Source: Paenibacillus sp. Marseille-Q4541 (lineage in GTDB: Bacteria; Bacillota; Bacilli; Paenibacillales; Paenibacillaceae). Taken from it: a stretch of 47,335 bases of DNA. Shown here piece by piece: positions 6,227 to 14,968 of this stretch (the stretch's first letter is position 1; every line of letters starts with the position of its first letter). The notes under the pieces are model-generated. The model searched no databases and was not told the origin of the DNA. It saw only the letters and a list, made by a program, of their open reading frames with translations. The stretch covers positions 1 through 47,335 of the forward strand of contig NZ_JAGXCY010000034.1 in NCBI RefSeq assembly GCF_018310695.1. Direction: 5' to 3'. A program made the translations under genes and the position numbers.

Positions 6227-8803
6227 ATGGCATTAGATAAACAAGTATATATTTATAGTGTAGATACAAGCGCATTTTATAATCAGAAAGAGAAATTGCT
6301 AAGAAAAGAAATACATAGAGCAAAACAGATGAAAGAATACTCCAGGGTTAAAGAACTTGAAAGAAGCTTTAGAAATGTTATTGACGCAAATAGCTATCTG
6401 CGAAGAACTTTAGATCCTACAAGCTTAAATATAAAGAACAAGGTTTCTATATTTGAGTCTTCATTAACGCGAACATTAGGACTTGAAACAGGTAATACAT
6501 ATGAAGAAGTGTTAATTGTTGAAACGAATTACTATAGTATTTTTGATAGTCTAATTGACAATGGATTTACTTATCATGGCGAAGAATACATCCCCTTTAC
6601 TGCATCGGCTGGACAAATCAGGACTAAAAAGACACTATTTATGAAGAAAGATGTTTGGGATACCGTCAAGCAAACATTAATGTGCGGAATTAGCGAAGAA
6701 AGTATAAATTCTCACTATGATTTAGATAGGAACAACCACAGGAAATACGGAGTTAGTATTAACAAGTATTTGGCATATCTCGCTCTTTGCTCTAGTGCAA
6801 CAGACCTTTGGGAAAAGTTTAATATTGACCGTACAATAGTTGTAGATGATTTTGAAACGACCATTAACACTACTGTTGATTTCGTAGATGATATAAAATA
6901 TGAAATCACCCGTAAGACAATGGATATTCCAATCAATCATACGGATGGCTGCGGAATGATCTTACCTAATAAAAGTAAGAAGGCATTTATGACTAGACTT
7001 CCATGGGTAAAAGGCTTACTTGTTCCATTTCCTTTTGATAAATTTGCATTTGCTAATGGGAATAGTAAAGTGACTGATATTTATGGCAAAGAATATGATG
7101 TAGTAAAAGATAAGATTGAAGTTATTTTCACCAAAAGTCAGTTTAAAATGTGGAAATATTATAGTAGTTGGGATGACTACAAGAAATTGTTCAAAATACA
7201 TAAGTGTCACGCAAGCATTACCAACATTGAAGAAGATGATATTAGTGGTGCAAGACTTTGTTATCAAATGCTTCAAACTCTAACATCAATAACAGATGAA
7301 GAATTAGATAAATTAGCTTCTATCACAAGAAACGAAATCAAACTATCCGTAAGTGAACCTGAACAAATGTTAAAATTGATTGGTGCCGTTGGCGGTGCAT
7401 TTAAAGATAAGAACCATCTACAACAAGCATTATACATATATCCAGAGTTATTATTGGATTCTCACACCAAACAGAAAATTAAAGATGCTAAAGGAAGTTT
7501 AGTTAGACGAGCTAACTCGGGCAAGGTTAAAGTTGATGGGTGCTATACATTTGTAGCTCCTGACCTGTATGCATTCTGTGAATGGCTATTCAATAAAACA
7601 AGTAATCCAGTTGGACTTTTGAAGAACGGAGAAGTTTCTTGTTCTGTTATTAACCCCGGAGAAAAGGTGGATTGTTTAAGAAGTCCTCATCTATACCGAG
7701 AACATGCGGTTAGAATAAATACTCAAACAACCGATACAGACAAATGGTTTGTAAGCAAATGTGTTCATTCATCTATTCATGATCCCATTAGTAAGATTCT
7801 TATGTTTGATTGTGATGGAGACAAGATAACTGTAAGTAACGATAAAACTTTAGTTTCGGTTGCTGAGCGAAATATGATAGACATAGTTCCACTATACTAT
7901 GATATGAAGAAAGCACCTCCAGAGAAGATATCAAGAAAAAGCATGAAAGAAAATCTCAAACGAGCGTTTAGCGGCAACATCGGGAATATAAGCAATGATA
8001 TCACTAAGATTTGGAATAGTGATAATGTAGATATTGAGTTAGTAAAGATTAGGACGATGGAAAACAACTTTGAAATTGATGCAGCCAAAACAAATTATAA
8101 GCCGACTAGACCAGCAAATATTAAAGCACTATTCAAGCCTTACAACAAAATGAAAATGCCTTTCTTCTTCTCATATGAAAAATATCGCCCAAAACCACAA
8201 GACAAAAAAAATAAAAAGAAGAAAAGAGAAACTCAACCATGGGACAATAAGACAACCGTGAATCGGTTAAAAGAAATGTTCCCACCTGTGCGCATTAAGT
8301 TTAAATCAGTTAGTGATTTGTATGATTTTGACTACGCTCAACTAATGAGTGCTGAGCCACCAAGAGATCAAATATATGAGGAAATAATCACAAAATATAA
8401 ACAGCTAAATGAACAAAAATGGTGTTTGACACCGAAAAAAAAGAGTAATGACGATATTACAACATCAGATATCTTGCCAATATACACCTATATTAAAGAA
8501 GAATTACTGAAGGTTTGCAACGACCCACATCATGTAACTAACGTTATACTTGATTATCTCTACAGAGAAATAAATGGGCAGTATAAAACTACTCTGTGGT
8601 CGTGCTTTGGAGATATCATTGTGGAAAATTTAAAAATCAATTTAAAAGATAGAATTCGTATTTGTGAGAACTGTACCACAGTCATTGATAACACTAAAAG
8701 AAAGAGCACTAACTCCAAAAAGTATTGCGAAGACTGTTCGAAGGAAATCAGAAAAGAAAAAGTTAAGAATAATGTAAGGAATTTAAGAAATAAAAATAAA
8801 TAA
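6227..8803 (+). CDS. yonO: YonO-like single-chain DNA-directed RNA polymerase
   Basis: The 858-residue protein carries the metal-binding motif D528-C-D-G-D532 (ILMFDCDGDKITV), the signature of the two-barrel RNA polymerase superfamily. Upstream motifs match the YonO/QDE-1 branch: HTDGCGMILP near residue 238, VKGLLVPFPF near 262, and LRSPHLYREHAVR near 485. In SPbeta, YonO is a sigma-independent, one-subunit polymerase that transcribes late genes. The C-terminus carries a four-cysteine zinc knuckle (CENC...CEDC, about residues 811-840) and a very basic tail. AAAGGGTG precedes the ATG. The gene sits directly upstream of HU and the late genes, as in SPbeta. Its length is close to YonO. No frameshift or missing catalytic residue is seen. 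Confidence 0.88.
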   Translation: MALDKQVYIYSVDTSAFYNQKEKLLRKEIHRAKQMKEYSRVKELERSFRNVIDANSYLRRTLDPTSLNIKNKVSIFESSLTRTLGLETGNTYEEVLIVETNYYSIFDSLIDNGFTYHGEEYIPFTASAGQIRTKKTLFMKKDVWDTVKQTLMCGISEESINSHYDLDRNNHRKYGVSINKYLAYLALCSSATDLWEKFNIDRTIVVDDFETTINTTVDFVDDIKYEITRKTMDIPINHTDGCGMILPNKSKKAFMTRLPWVKGLLVPFPFDKFAFANGNSKVTDIYGKEYDVVKDKIEVIFTKSQFKMWKYYSSWDDYKKLFKIHKCHASITNIEEDDISGARLCYQMLQTLTSITDEELDKLASITRNEIKLSVSEPEQMLKLIGAVGGAFKDKNHLQQALYIYPELLLDSHTKQKIKDAKGSLVRRANSGKVKVDGCYTFVAPDLYAFCEWLFNKTSNPVGLLKNGEVSCSVINPGEKVDCLRSPHLYREHAVRINTQTTDTDKWFVSKCVHSSIHDPISKILMFDCDGDKITVSNDKTLVSVAERNMIDIVPLYYDMKKAPPEKISRKSMKENLKRAFSGNIGNISNDITKIWNSDNVDIELVKIRTMENNFEIDAAKTNYKPTRPANIKALFKPYNKMKMPFFFSYEKYRPKPQDKKNKKKKRETQPWDNKTTVNRLKEMFPPVRIKFKSVSDLYDFDYAQLMSAEPPRDQIYEEIITKYKQLNEQKWCLTPKKKSNDDITTSDILPIYTYIKEELLKVCNDPHHVTNVILDYLYREINGQYKTTLWSCFGDIIVENLKINLKDRIRICENCTTVIDNTKRKSTNSKKYCEDCSKEIRKEKVKNNVRNLRNKNK

Positions 8804-8824
8804 ATAGGTGTAATCAAATCGATA

Positions 8825-8844
8825 ATTCATAGTATAGTATGAAT
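8825..8844. other. Perfect dyad after the polymerase gene
   Basis: ATTCATA and TATGAAT flank a 6-nt centre. It lies in the 193-nt gap between the polymerase and HU genes with no T-run after it. An operator or a phage-polymerase start region is possible. Confidence 0.35.
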
Positions 8845-8996
8845 CGTTGATACATAAGGGTTTATTAGCTTTTAGGCAATAATTAGATAGGTCTTTTAGG
8901 GGAGTGTGTAGTTAACGACTTAATGACAAAGATAGAAGCATTGCAAAGCGTTCCCTCAAATAATAAAAACTATAAAAACCAAGGGAGATTTAAAAA

Positions 8997-9272
8997 ATGA
9001 ATAAAACTGAATTGATCGCAGAGGTAGTAACTAAAACTGGATATCAAAAAAAGGATATTGAAGCTGCAGTAAACTCAACTCTAGATGTTATCTTCACTGC
9101 TCTTGCTAACGGAGGCAAAGTACAACTCGTTGGTTTTGGTAACTTTGAAGTACGCGAGCGTTCTGCACGTAAAGGACGTAATCCGCAAACAGGTGAGGAA
9201 CTAGATATTCCTGCATCAAAAGCCCCTGCTTTCAAACCCAGTAAAGCACTCAAAGAAGCAGTAAAACAATAA
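8997..9272 (+). CDS. HU-like DNA-binding protein (YonN-like)
   Basis: The 91-residue protein is a full-length HU/IHF family member. It begins MNKTELIAEVV and carries the GFGNFEVRERSARKGRNPQT arm region and the DIPASKAPAFKPSKALK C-terminus. HU dimers bend and wrap DNA without sequence preference. SPbeta encodes YonN, an HU-like protein next to YonO, and the same arrangement is seen here. GGGAG lies 8-9 nt before the ATG. Its codon use looks more host-like than its neighbours. The 192-nt gap that follows holds no gene and contains a C-rich run near 9426-9436. Confidence 0.93.
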   Translation: MNKTELIAEVVTKTGYQKKDIEAAVNSTLDVIFTALANGGKVQLVGFGNFEVRERSARKGRNPQTGEELDIPASKAPAFKPSKALKEAVKQ

Positions 9273-9464
9273 TTTTAAATATAAAATAATTAATTTATAC
9301 ATAATATAAAGCTTTGCATATACCGGATTAAATTTAAATAAACAGAGCCCATTTGCGGCAATGTCAGATAAAACTGTATTTTGCTTCACCGAGGGGTTCA
9401 GTTGATAAACTATGGCAAATTGACTGCCCCCTCCCCTATTCTACCTATATGAGAGGTAAATACT

Positions 9465-10118
9465 ATGCCATTATCAAAGAGTAATCCATTGTTTGGATTT
9501 GCACCTAAGTTGACTGACGAACAGAAGGAATATGTAGATAGTATTATTGATAACCATGTTACTATTGTTAATGCGTGTGCTGGTAGTGGTAAAACTACAC
9601 TGGCTGTAGCTTGTGCAAAATTATTGAATATGGAATTGTTGTACATCTTCTCCCCTGTTGAGGAAAGCGTACTTGGATTTACTCCTGGTGATGTGTTTGA
9701 TAAAGAATCAAAATATACTACCCCACTTAAAGATGCCTTACTGAAGATCAATGAAAATCCAGATAGAGTAATTATATCAAAGGAAAATATTCAGAATGTG
9801 AAGAATGGAACTGCTTGGGTTACACCTGTATCACATGTGTTTGCGAGAGGCACGAATATCGAGAATAAGTTTGTAATAATTGATGAATCTCAAAACTTTT
9901 CTCGTAGCGAATTAAAGAAATTGCTAACAAGAATACATGAAAGTTGCAAGGTGGTTATTATAGGTCATGATAAGCAATGTGACCTGAAGAATCCTGCTAA
10001 AAGTGGATTTGTACCATACATAGAACATCTTAAAGACGAAGAATACGTTAAAGTGTGCAGCCTTACTCATAATTTCAGAGGTAGATTGGCAACTAAAGCA
10101 GATCAATTAGAGTGTTAA
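9465..10118 (+). CDS. PhoH-like ATPase
   Basis: This 217-residue P-loop protein has a Walker A ACAGSGKTT (K43), a Walker B FVIIDESQN (D140, E141) and a conserved late element THNFRGR with a likely arginine finger. Order and spacing match the PhoH family, which are nucleotide hydrolases related to superfamily 1 helicases and common in phages. The role in phage growth is not settled; nucleic-acid unwinding or RNA handling is usual speculation. GAGAGG lies 9 nt upstream of the ATG. It is followed 29 nt later by a 55-residue protein gene. Confidence 0.85.
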   Translation: MPLSKSNPLFGFAPKLTDEQKEYVDSIIDNHVTIVNACAGSGKTTLAVACAKLLNMELLYIFSPVEESVLGFTPGDVFDKESKYTTPLKDALLKINENPDRVIISKENIQNVKNGTAWVTPVSHVFARGTNIENKFVIIDESQNFSRSELKKLLTRIHESCKVVIIGHDKQCDLKNPAKSGFVPYIEHLKDEEYVKVCSLTHNFRGRLATKADQLEC

Positions 10119-10147
10119 TAAAAATTATATTTTAGGGAGAAATATAA

Positions 10148-10315
10148 ATGTCAGATATTAAATTAGATGGATTGAACGAAGTTAGAGAAGTTCTTTATGA
10201 TTTATATCCAAACGCAAAAACAATTACCGTAGTGGTGACTGGTGAAAAGATTAAAGTAACACCCAATGAAGAATATAGCGTTCCTGTAGGCATTCAGACC
10301 GACGAAGAGGAGTGA
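10148..10315 (+). CDS. Small acidic protein, 55 residues
   Basis: A short frame starts at ATG 10148 with AGGGAG 9 nt upstream and ends four bases before the phosphoesterase start. The product begins MSDIKLDGLNEVREVLYD and ends in an acidic tail (TDEEE). A predicted helix followed by beta strands (ITVVVTGEKIKVTP) suggests a small folded domain. Tight packing between two genes and a good ribosome binding site support it as real. No family is recognised. Confidence 0.7.
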   Translation: MSDIKLDGLNEVREVLYDLYPNAKTITVVVTGEKIKVTPNEEYSVPVGIQTDEEE

Positions 10316-10319
10316 TTGA

Positions 10320-11516
10320 ATGACCATTACTCCTTTGCAAAGTTTAAAGAACGAATCATATGAGGACTATTTGCTAAGATTGGGTTCCAATAAAGAAGAA
10401 TTAGAATTATCTTGGAGCCAAATAGCTACATTGATGAATAATTTCTTAGATGAGGAATATACGGAATCAAAATATCGTAAAGAGTATCACAACCTCAACC
10501 GTGGAATTGAAATTGGTATACGTAAATCAGCTTCGGGCGAACAACTTAGAGAGATTGAAGATAAAACAGTTGAACTCCAAAAGCAAAAGTATCAATTTAA
10601 TGATCAGAAGCGTGAATACAACAATAAAATCAGATTAATTGCTCGATACGAACACCTTAAAGATGAAATTTTGAAGGGGATTAAAGAATTAGAGAAAGTA
10701 AAACCTCTCCCCTACTCGTTCGAACCATCTATATCAGACACCAATATTAGGGCAAATGTATTGTGGAGTGATTTTCACTACGGTCAAGAAACACAGAATA
10801 GTCTAAATACATATAATCCAGTAGTATTTGAGAAAAGGTTTCAACATCTTGTGGCTAAAACCATCTGCTATTGTAAGAAACACGATGTTCAAGAGTTGAC
10901 TATTGGTTCTCTCGGCGATCAGATTGCTGGCTTCATTCATTTAACTTCTCGCATAGAACAAAGTGAAGATGTGGTTTCTCAGATTCAATACATATCAGAA
11001 AGATTGGCTGAAGCTATTGCAGAAGTTTCGTTACACGTCCCCAAAGTTAGAGTGGTAAATATAATCGGAAATCATGCAAGAACAACTCCAAATAAGAACG
11101 ATTCAATCCTTAAAGAGAATTTTGAGAATCTCATTCCTTGGTATTTAGAAAGTAGATTAAGAAATTACAGCAATGTAGAAATCATTAGAAGTGAAGATGG
11201 ATATTTTGTTGACACTACGTTTAAAGAGCCTCATGTATACGTTCACGGAGATTTAGACCATGTAACCAGCGTAGCTAAAAGTTTGCCGCAATTTCTAGGA
11301 ATAATCAGTAAGTACGTTTTTATGGGACATATACATCATGATACAGTTAAAGATTACGGAAGAACCACTGTAATCTCAAACGGCAGTTTATGCGGATCGG
11401 ATTCCTACGCGCTTGGTAAGCGTATGTACTCTGATGCGATGCAGAAGATGCATATTTTTAATGATAGTGGTCGAATTGAATATAAGATTGATATTAATTT
11501 GCAAGATATTAAATAA
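10320..11516 (+). CDS. Calcineurin-like metallophosphoesterase with N-terminal DNA-binding-like region
   Basis: The 398-residue protein has the full dinuclear metal site: D151-F-H153, G-D200, G-N251-H252, H309 (VHGD) and G-H337-I-H339. These match calcineurin-like phosphoesterases, including SbcD/Mre11-type nucleases. Residues 15-70 look like a helix-turn-helix (LSWSQIATLMNNFLDEEYTE), and residues 70-130 form a coiled coil. A regulator-like head on a phosphoesterase suggests action on nucleic acid. SPbeta carries a phosphoesterase gene in the same region upstream of the terminase. GAGGAG lies 7 nt before the ATG. Confidence 0.85.
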   Translation: MTITPLQSLKNESYEDYLLRLGSNKEELELSWSQIATLMNNFLDEEYTESKYRKEYHNLNRGIEIGIRKSASGEQLREIEDKTVELQKQKYQFNDQKREYNNKIRLIARYEHLKDEILKGIKELEKVKPLPYSFEPSISDTNIRANVLWSDFHYGQETQNSLNTYNPVVFEKRFQHLVAKTICYCKKHDVQELTIGSLGDQIAGFIHLTSRIEQSEDVVSQIQYISERLAEAIAEVSLHVPKVRVVNIIGNHARTTPNKNDSILKENFENLIPWYLESRLRNYSNVEIIRSEDGYFVDTTFKEPHVYVHGDLDHVTSVAKSLPQFLGIISKYVFMGHIHHDTVKDYGRTTVISNGSLCGSDSYALGKRMYSDAMQKMHIFNDSGRIEYKIDINLQDIK

Positions 11517-11573
11517 TACATATCGGTATGCATACTAGTGATGCCAATGCCTTCTAATTGTTAAGGAGGCTTT

Positions 11574-11912
11574 ATGTCGGAAGAATATAATCAAGAAGAT
11601 ATGGCTCTCCCCTCATCTTTTCTTTCAAAAGAAAATGAAGTGAGTTCTACAAATGTCATTGTGATACCACATTACACATTAGATATTGAATCTGTAATCG
11701 ACTCCTATGTTAATCAGAGTCAATCACTTGCAACTAAAAAACAGTTGAAGTTGTTGCTACAAGACTTATGGGTAGAAGCTGAGCGTCATGGAAAAATTTT
11801 AGAGATGATAAATAAAATACAACTAGACATCAATATTCTTCAAGATGAAGTGATTTACGGTATTCCTGATGATTCGGAAGTGTTTTACGATTCTTCAGAG
11901 GAAGATTATTAA
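11574..11912 (+). CDS. Hypothetical acidic protein
   Basis: The 112-residue product has a strong ribosome binding site (AAGGAGG 6 nt before the ATG). Residues 40-95 are helical and heptad-like (SLATKKQLKLLLQDLW, ILEMINKIQLDINILQ), and the C-terminus is acidic. It lies between the phosphoesterase and the small-terminase candidate and is followed at once by an intrinsic terminator. A packaging accessory role is possible from position only. Confidence 0.7.
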   Translation: MSEEYNQEDMALPSSFLSKENEVSSTNVIVIPHYTLDIESVIDSYVNQSQSLATKKQLKLLLQDLWVEAERHGKILEMINKIQLDINILQDEVIYGIPDDSEVFYDSSEEDY

Positions 11913-11932
11913 TCAAATATCAAGAAGTACGG

Positions 11933-11963
11933 CGGACAAGAAATCTTTTGTCCGTCTTTTTGT
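11933..11963 (+). terminator. Intrinsic terminator inside the late operon
   Basis: CGGACAA pairs with TTGTCCG around an 8-nt loop and is followed by TCTTTTTGTT. It lies 20 nt after the stop of the 11574-11912 gene and ahead of the packaging genes. Confidence 0.8.
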
Positions 11964-11970
11964 TCATATT

Positions 11971-12038
11971 TGTAATGGAGGAATCTCCTGTTACAAGGCG
12001 ATTTAAAAACGGGGCTCTCCCTCCCCATCTCCTCCATT
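11971..12038 (+). other. Leader with two mutually exclusive stems
   Basis: A near-perfect hairpin spans 11971-11995 (TGTAA-GGAG paired with CTCC-TTACA). Part of its 5' arm, AATGGAGGA (11974-11982), can instead pair perfectly with TCCTCCATT (12030-12038). The two pairings exclude each other, as in attenuator leaders. The next gene starts at 12085. Confidence 0.35.
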
Positions 12039-12084
12039 GCTTTACCTATTATTCAAAAGGGAGACACAGGAAGGTGAAACAACT

Positions 12085-13140
12085 ATGTCAGGGAGCAGCA
12101 ATGATTATAAAGTATGTAAAACTTGCGGCAAAAACAGAAAGAAAATCTACTTCTATGCTTCCAAAAACAAATTCGATTCAGACGGAAGATTGGAAATATG
12201 TAAAGAATGCCTTAAAAAAGATATCGACTATAATAACTTAAATACTATTAAAGATACGCTCTTGCAGATCAACAGGCCATTCATTACCCAACTATGGCAA
12301 TCTGCATTAGATGAAGCAAGTGTGAAAAACAAAGATGTTTTTGGTGTATATATGAAGAACATTCAGTTTGGAGATAATAAAGAATTGACATGGAAAGACG
12401 GAGATGATGTTCAAAGCAAGAATGTTGCTCCTACTCCTGTATTTAATACCCAATTAGTGGTTGATGATACTTCGCTCATCGAAGATGAGAAAGTATTTGA
12501 TGAAAACAAAAACAAAAATGATGTCTTGAGAATGTTGGGTTATGATCCCTTTGAAACAGAGCCACAATCCGATAAGCGTCATCTCTATAATAAGCTAGTA
12601 GATTTTCTTGATGAAGGAACACTTGAAGATAGCTTCAAACTTCCAACAGTTATAGAAATCGTAAAATCTTTTAACCAATTAGACAAAATCAATAGTGCGC
12701 TTTCTACATTAGCGGCTGATGCAAAAACACTTGGTGAAAACGTTGGTGCAGTCAATTCCTTGGTTTCTACTAAAGATAAAATGTTGAAATCTGTATTGGC
12801 CCTAGCTAAAGACAATGGTATTTCTGTCAATCACAATAATAATAAAAGCAAAGGCGCAGGCACTCTTTCAGGCATAATAAAACAACTTCAAGAAAAAGGG
12901 TTCGAAGAGGCAGACGTCAATATATTCAACATTGAGACATGCGAAGGGATGCAGCAAGTTGCAAACGTGAGCAATGAAAGTATCTTCAAACAATTACAGT
13001 TTGATGAGAATGACTACACTACAATGATAATGGAACAGAGAAGTATGATTGACGATTATGAGAAAAAAACTTCAAAACTAGAAGAAGAAAATCGACTGCT
13101 TCGTAAACAACTCCTCCTGTTGCAAGATGGTGAGGCATAA
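12085..13140 (+). CDS. Zinc-finger coiled-coil protein, candidate small terminase
   Basis: The start at ATG 12085 is chosen because AGGAAGGTG lies just upstream; an in-frame ATG at 12037 has no such site. The 351-residue product opens with a four-cysteine zinc element (CKTCGKNRK...CKECLKKD, residues 12-39). The middle is helical, and the protein ends in a coiled coil (YEKKTSKLEEENRLLRKQLL). Its stop overlaps the terminase start (TAATG). A DNA-binding head plus an oligomerising helix directly upstream of the large terminase is the usual layout of a small terminase subunit, but sequence alone does not prove it. Confidence 0.75.
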   Translation: MSGSSNDYKVCKTCGKNRKKIYFYASKNKFDSDGRLEICKECLKKDIDYNNLNTIKDTLLQINRPFITQLWQSALDEASVKNKDVFGVYMKNIQFGDNKELTWKDGDDVQSKNVAPTPVFNTQLVVDDTSLIEDEKVFDENKNKNDVLRMLGYDPFETEPQSDKRHLYNKLVDFLDEGTLEDSFKLPTVIEIVKSFNQLDKINSALSTLAADAKTLGENVGAVNSLVSTKDKMLKSVLALAKDNGISVNHNNNKSKGAGTLSGIIKQLQEKGFEEADVNIFNIETCEGMQQVANVSNESIFKQLQFDENDYTTMIMEQRSMIDDYEKKTSKLEEENRLLRKQLLLLQDGEA

Positions 13141-14954
13141 TGGAAAAACATAATATGTCTCAACGCAAGATAGATGGCTATTTAAAGTGGGCTGAAATTG
13201 TCAACTGGGGCAGAAAATATCCTGTAAGATTTGTCGAACGCTTCCTGGGTATGGAACTTCTTGATTATCAAAAGTATGTATTTATGAGTAGTTGGACTAC
13301 TCCATTTGTTTTATGGTGTATGGGTAGAAACTCCGGCAAGACTACTCTTGGTGCTCCTTTTATAATGGCTAAATCCTTATTGATACCGAATTTCGAGGCT
13401 TATATCCTCGCTGGTGTTGGTTCTCAGAGTCAGGAAATGTTTATGAAAATTGAGAAAATCGCCAAACGAGAAATAGCATCATTCACTGGGTTGACCGATA
13501 TTTTCTATAATGAAACAGTAAAAAGCTCAGCCAATACAGATGGATTTACTCACAACCCTGCTTCATATACATATAAGTTATATAACGGCAGTGTAACGCG
13601 ATCACTGAACGGCTCCTTCGACAATAATAGGTCAAAGAGATCGAATTTAAATTTTTATGATGAGAGCGGATTTGCTCCTGATGAGTTATTTACGACCTCA
13701 GAACCGTTCACAACCCAGAATAGTGATTTCCGATTAGGTGGGGACACTGATGTGACACTTCTGCCAAGACAATTTCCCAATCAACTTATTTATGCTTCCT
13801 CGGCTTCCTCTACTGACACTTACTTCTTTAGAAAATATAGAGACTTTGGAATGAAAATGTTTTTAGGAGATAAGCGTTATTTTGTAGCAGATATCAGTTC
13901 AGATGTTGTTATCAATGCGACTTATAATGGAGTCCTCTACCCCGTCTCTCTTCTCTCTCAAGAAAAAGTGGATTCAGCAATGCGTGAAAACAAAGAAAAA
14001 GCATTGAGGGAATATAAAAATATATTCACTACCGAAGGCTCTGATAATCAAATAGTTAAACGAGCTACAATTATCAGAAATTCTGAAGTAAGAGTTCCTC
14101 AGCTTGCTAATGATGGTTCAAAGAAATTCGCATTGGCAGTTGACCCCGCTAGACAGCACGACAACTCTATCTGCACCATTGGAGAAATTTATTTAGATGA
14201 AAATATTGGCTACAAATTGAAATTGGTTAATTCGGTTAGTTTTGCAGACATAGCAAAAAAGAAGAGAACTCCAATGAAGACCCCTGACCAAATCAAACAT
14301 TTTAAACAATTATTGCTGGATTATAATGGACCACAGTCTGCAGATTACGAAAATATCAATGGTGTATTAATCGATTCTGGAGCTGGTGGTGGAGGAGTAT
14401 CTGCATGGGCTGATGGACTTTTAGACGACTGGGTAGATACTAGAGGAGTAAGGCGTAAGGGTTTAATTGATAAAGATCACGACGAATACAGTGTACACTC
14501 CCACAAATATCCAAATGCCTCTAACATCTTAAAACTCATCTCACCTCAGAAATACAAACGAGATTTATTCGATGCTCTAATTGAAATGTTAAGCCTAGAT
14601 TTAATATCTTTTACGGAAAATTATGATAGTAAAGGGTATTTAAATATTGACTTAGGTGAAGGGCAATCTAAACAATATACTTTATCTCAAGATGAAGAAC
14701 TGGCTTTAGTGAATTTGGATATTGCTAAAGAAGAATTGGTAAGCATCTATTCTTTTAAGAGCTCTAATGGAAATATCCGTTATGATCTACCTCCAGATAA
14801 ACAAAGTAAAATCGGAGATGACAGGGCTTACACTATAGCAATGTTGGCATGGCATCTTCGAAATTTACGAAGAGAAAATATAACAAATAAATCGCAGAAC
14901 AATATGAATCCTAATGACTTCTTTCTAATGAGGAAGCCAGTAATTTACAAGTGA
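13140..14954 (+). CDS. terL: Terminase large subunit
   Basis: The 604-residue protein joins an ATPase and a nuclease. Walker A is GRNSGKTT (residues 62-69) and Walker B is NFYDESGF (D174, E175). The RNase H-like nuclease domain shows D335 (ALAVDPARQHD), D412 (GVLIDSGAGGG) and a late acidic pair in KIGDDRAY. These residues hydrolyse ATP to drive DNA into the procapsid and cut the concatemer. It overlaps the upstream small-terminase candidate by one base and is followed 14 nt later by the portal gene. YonF holds the same place in SPbeta. Confidence 0.9.
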   Translation: MEKHNMSQRKIDGYLKWAEIVNWGRKYPVRFVERFLGMELLDYQKYVFMSSWTTPFVLWCMGRNSGKTTLGAPFIMAKSLLIPNFEAYILAGVGSQSQEMFMKIEKIAKREIASFTGLTDIFYNETVKSSANTDGFTHNPASYTYKLYNGSVTRSLNGSFDNNRSKRSNLNFYDESGFAPDELFTTSEPFTTQNSDFRLGGDTDVTLLPRQFPNQLIYASSASSTDTYFFRKYRDFGMKMFLGDKRYFVADISSDVVINATYNGVLYPVSLLSQEKVDSAMRENKEKALREYKNIFTTEGSDNQIVKRATIIRNSEVRVPQLANDGSKKFALAVDPARQHDNSICTIGEIYLDENIGYKLKLVNSVSFADIAKKKRTPMKTPDQIKHFKQLLLDYNGPQSADYENINGVLIDSGAGGGGVSAWADGLLDDWVDTRGVRRKGLIDKDHDEYSVHSHKYPNASNILKLISPQKYKRDLFDALIEMLSLDLISFTENYDSKGYLNIDLGEGQSKQYTLSQDEELALVNLDIAKEELVSIYSFKSSNGNIRYDLPPDKQSKIGDDRAYTIAMLAWHLRNLRRENITNKSQNNMNPNDFFLMRKPVIYK

Positions 14955-14968
14955 GTTGGTGGTGACAT

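Noticed and set aside
8930..8950. TTAACGACTTAATGAC resembling a group I intron P7 strand
   Set aside because: No partner strand, P3 or splice sites are found nearby, and no gene is interrupted.
11948..12241. 97-codon frame over the leader and start of the zinc-finger gene
   Set aside because: It overlaps a terminator and the well-supported gene at 12085 in another frame.
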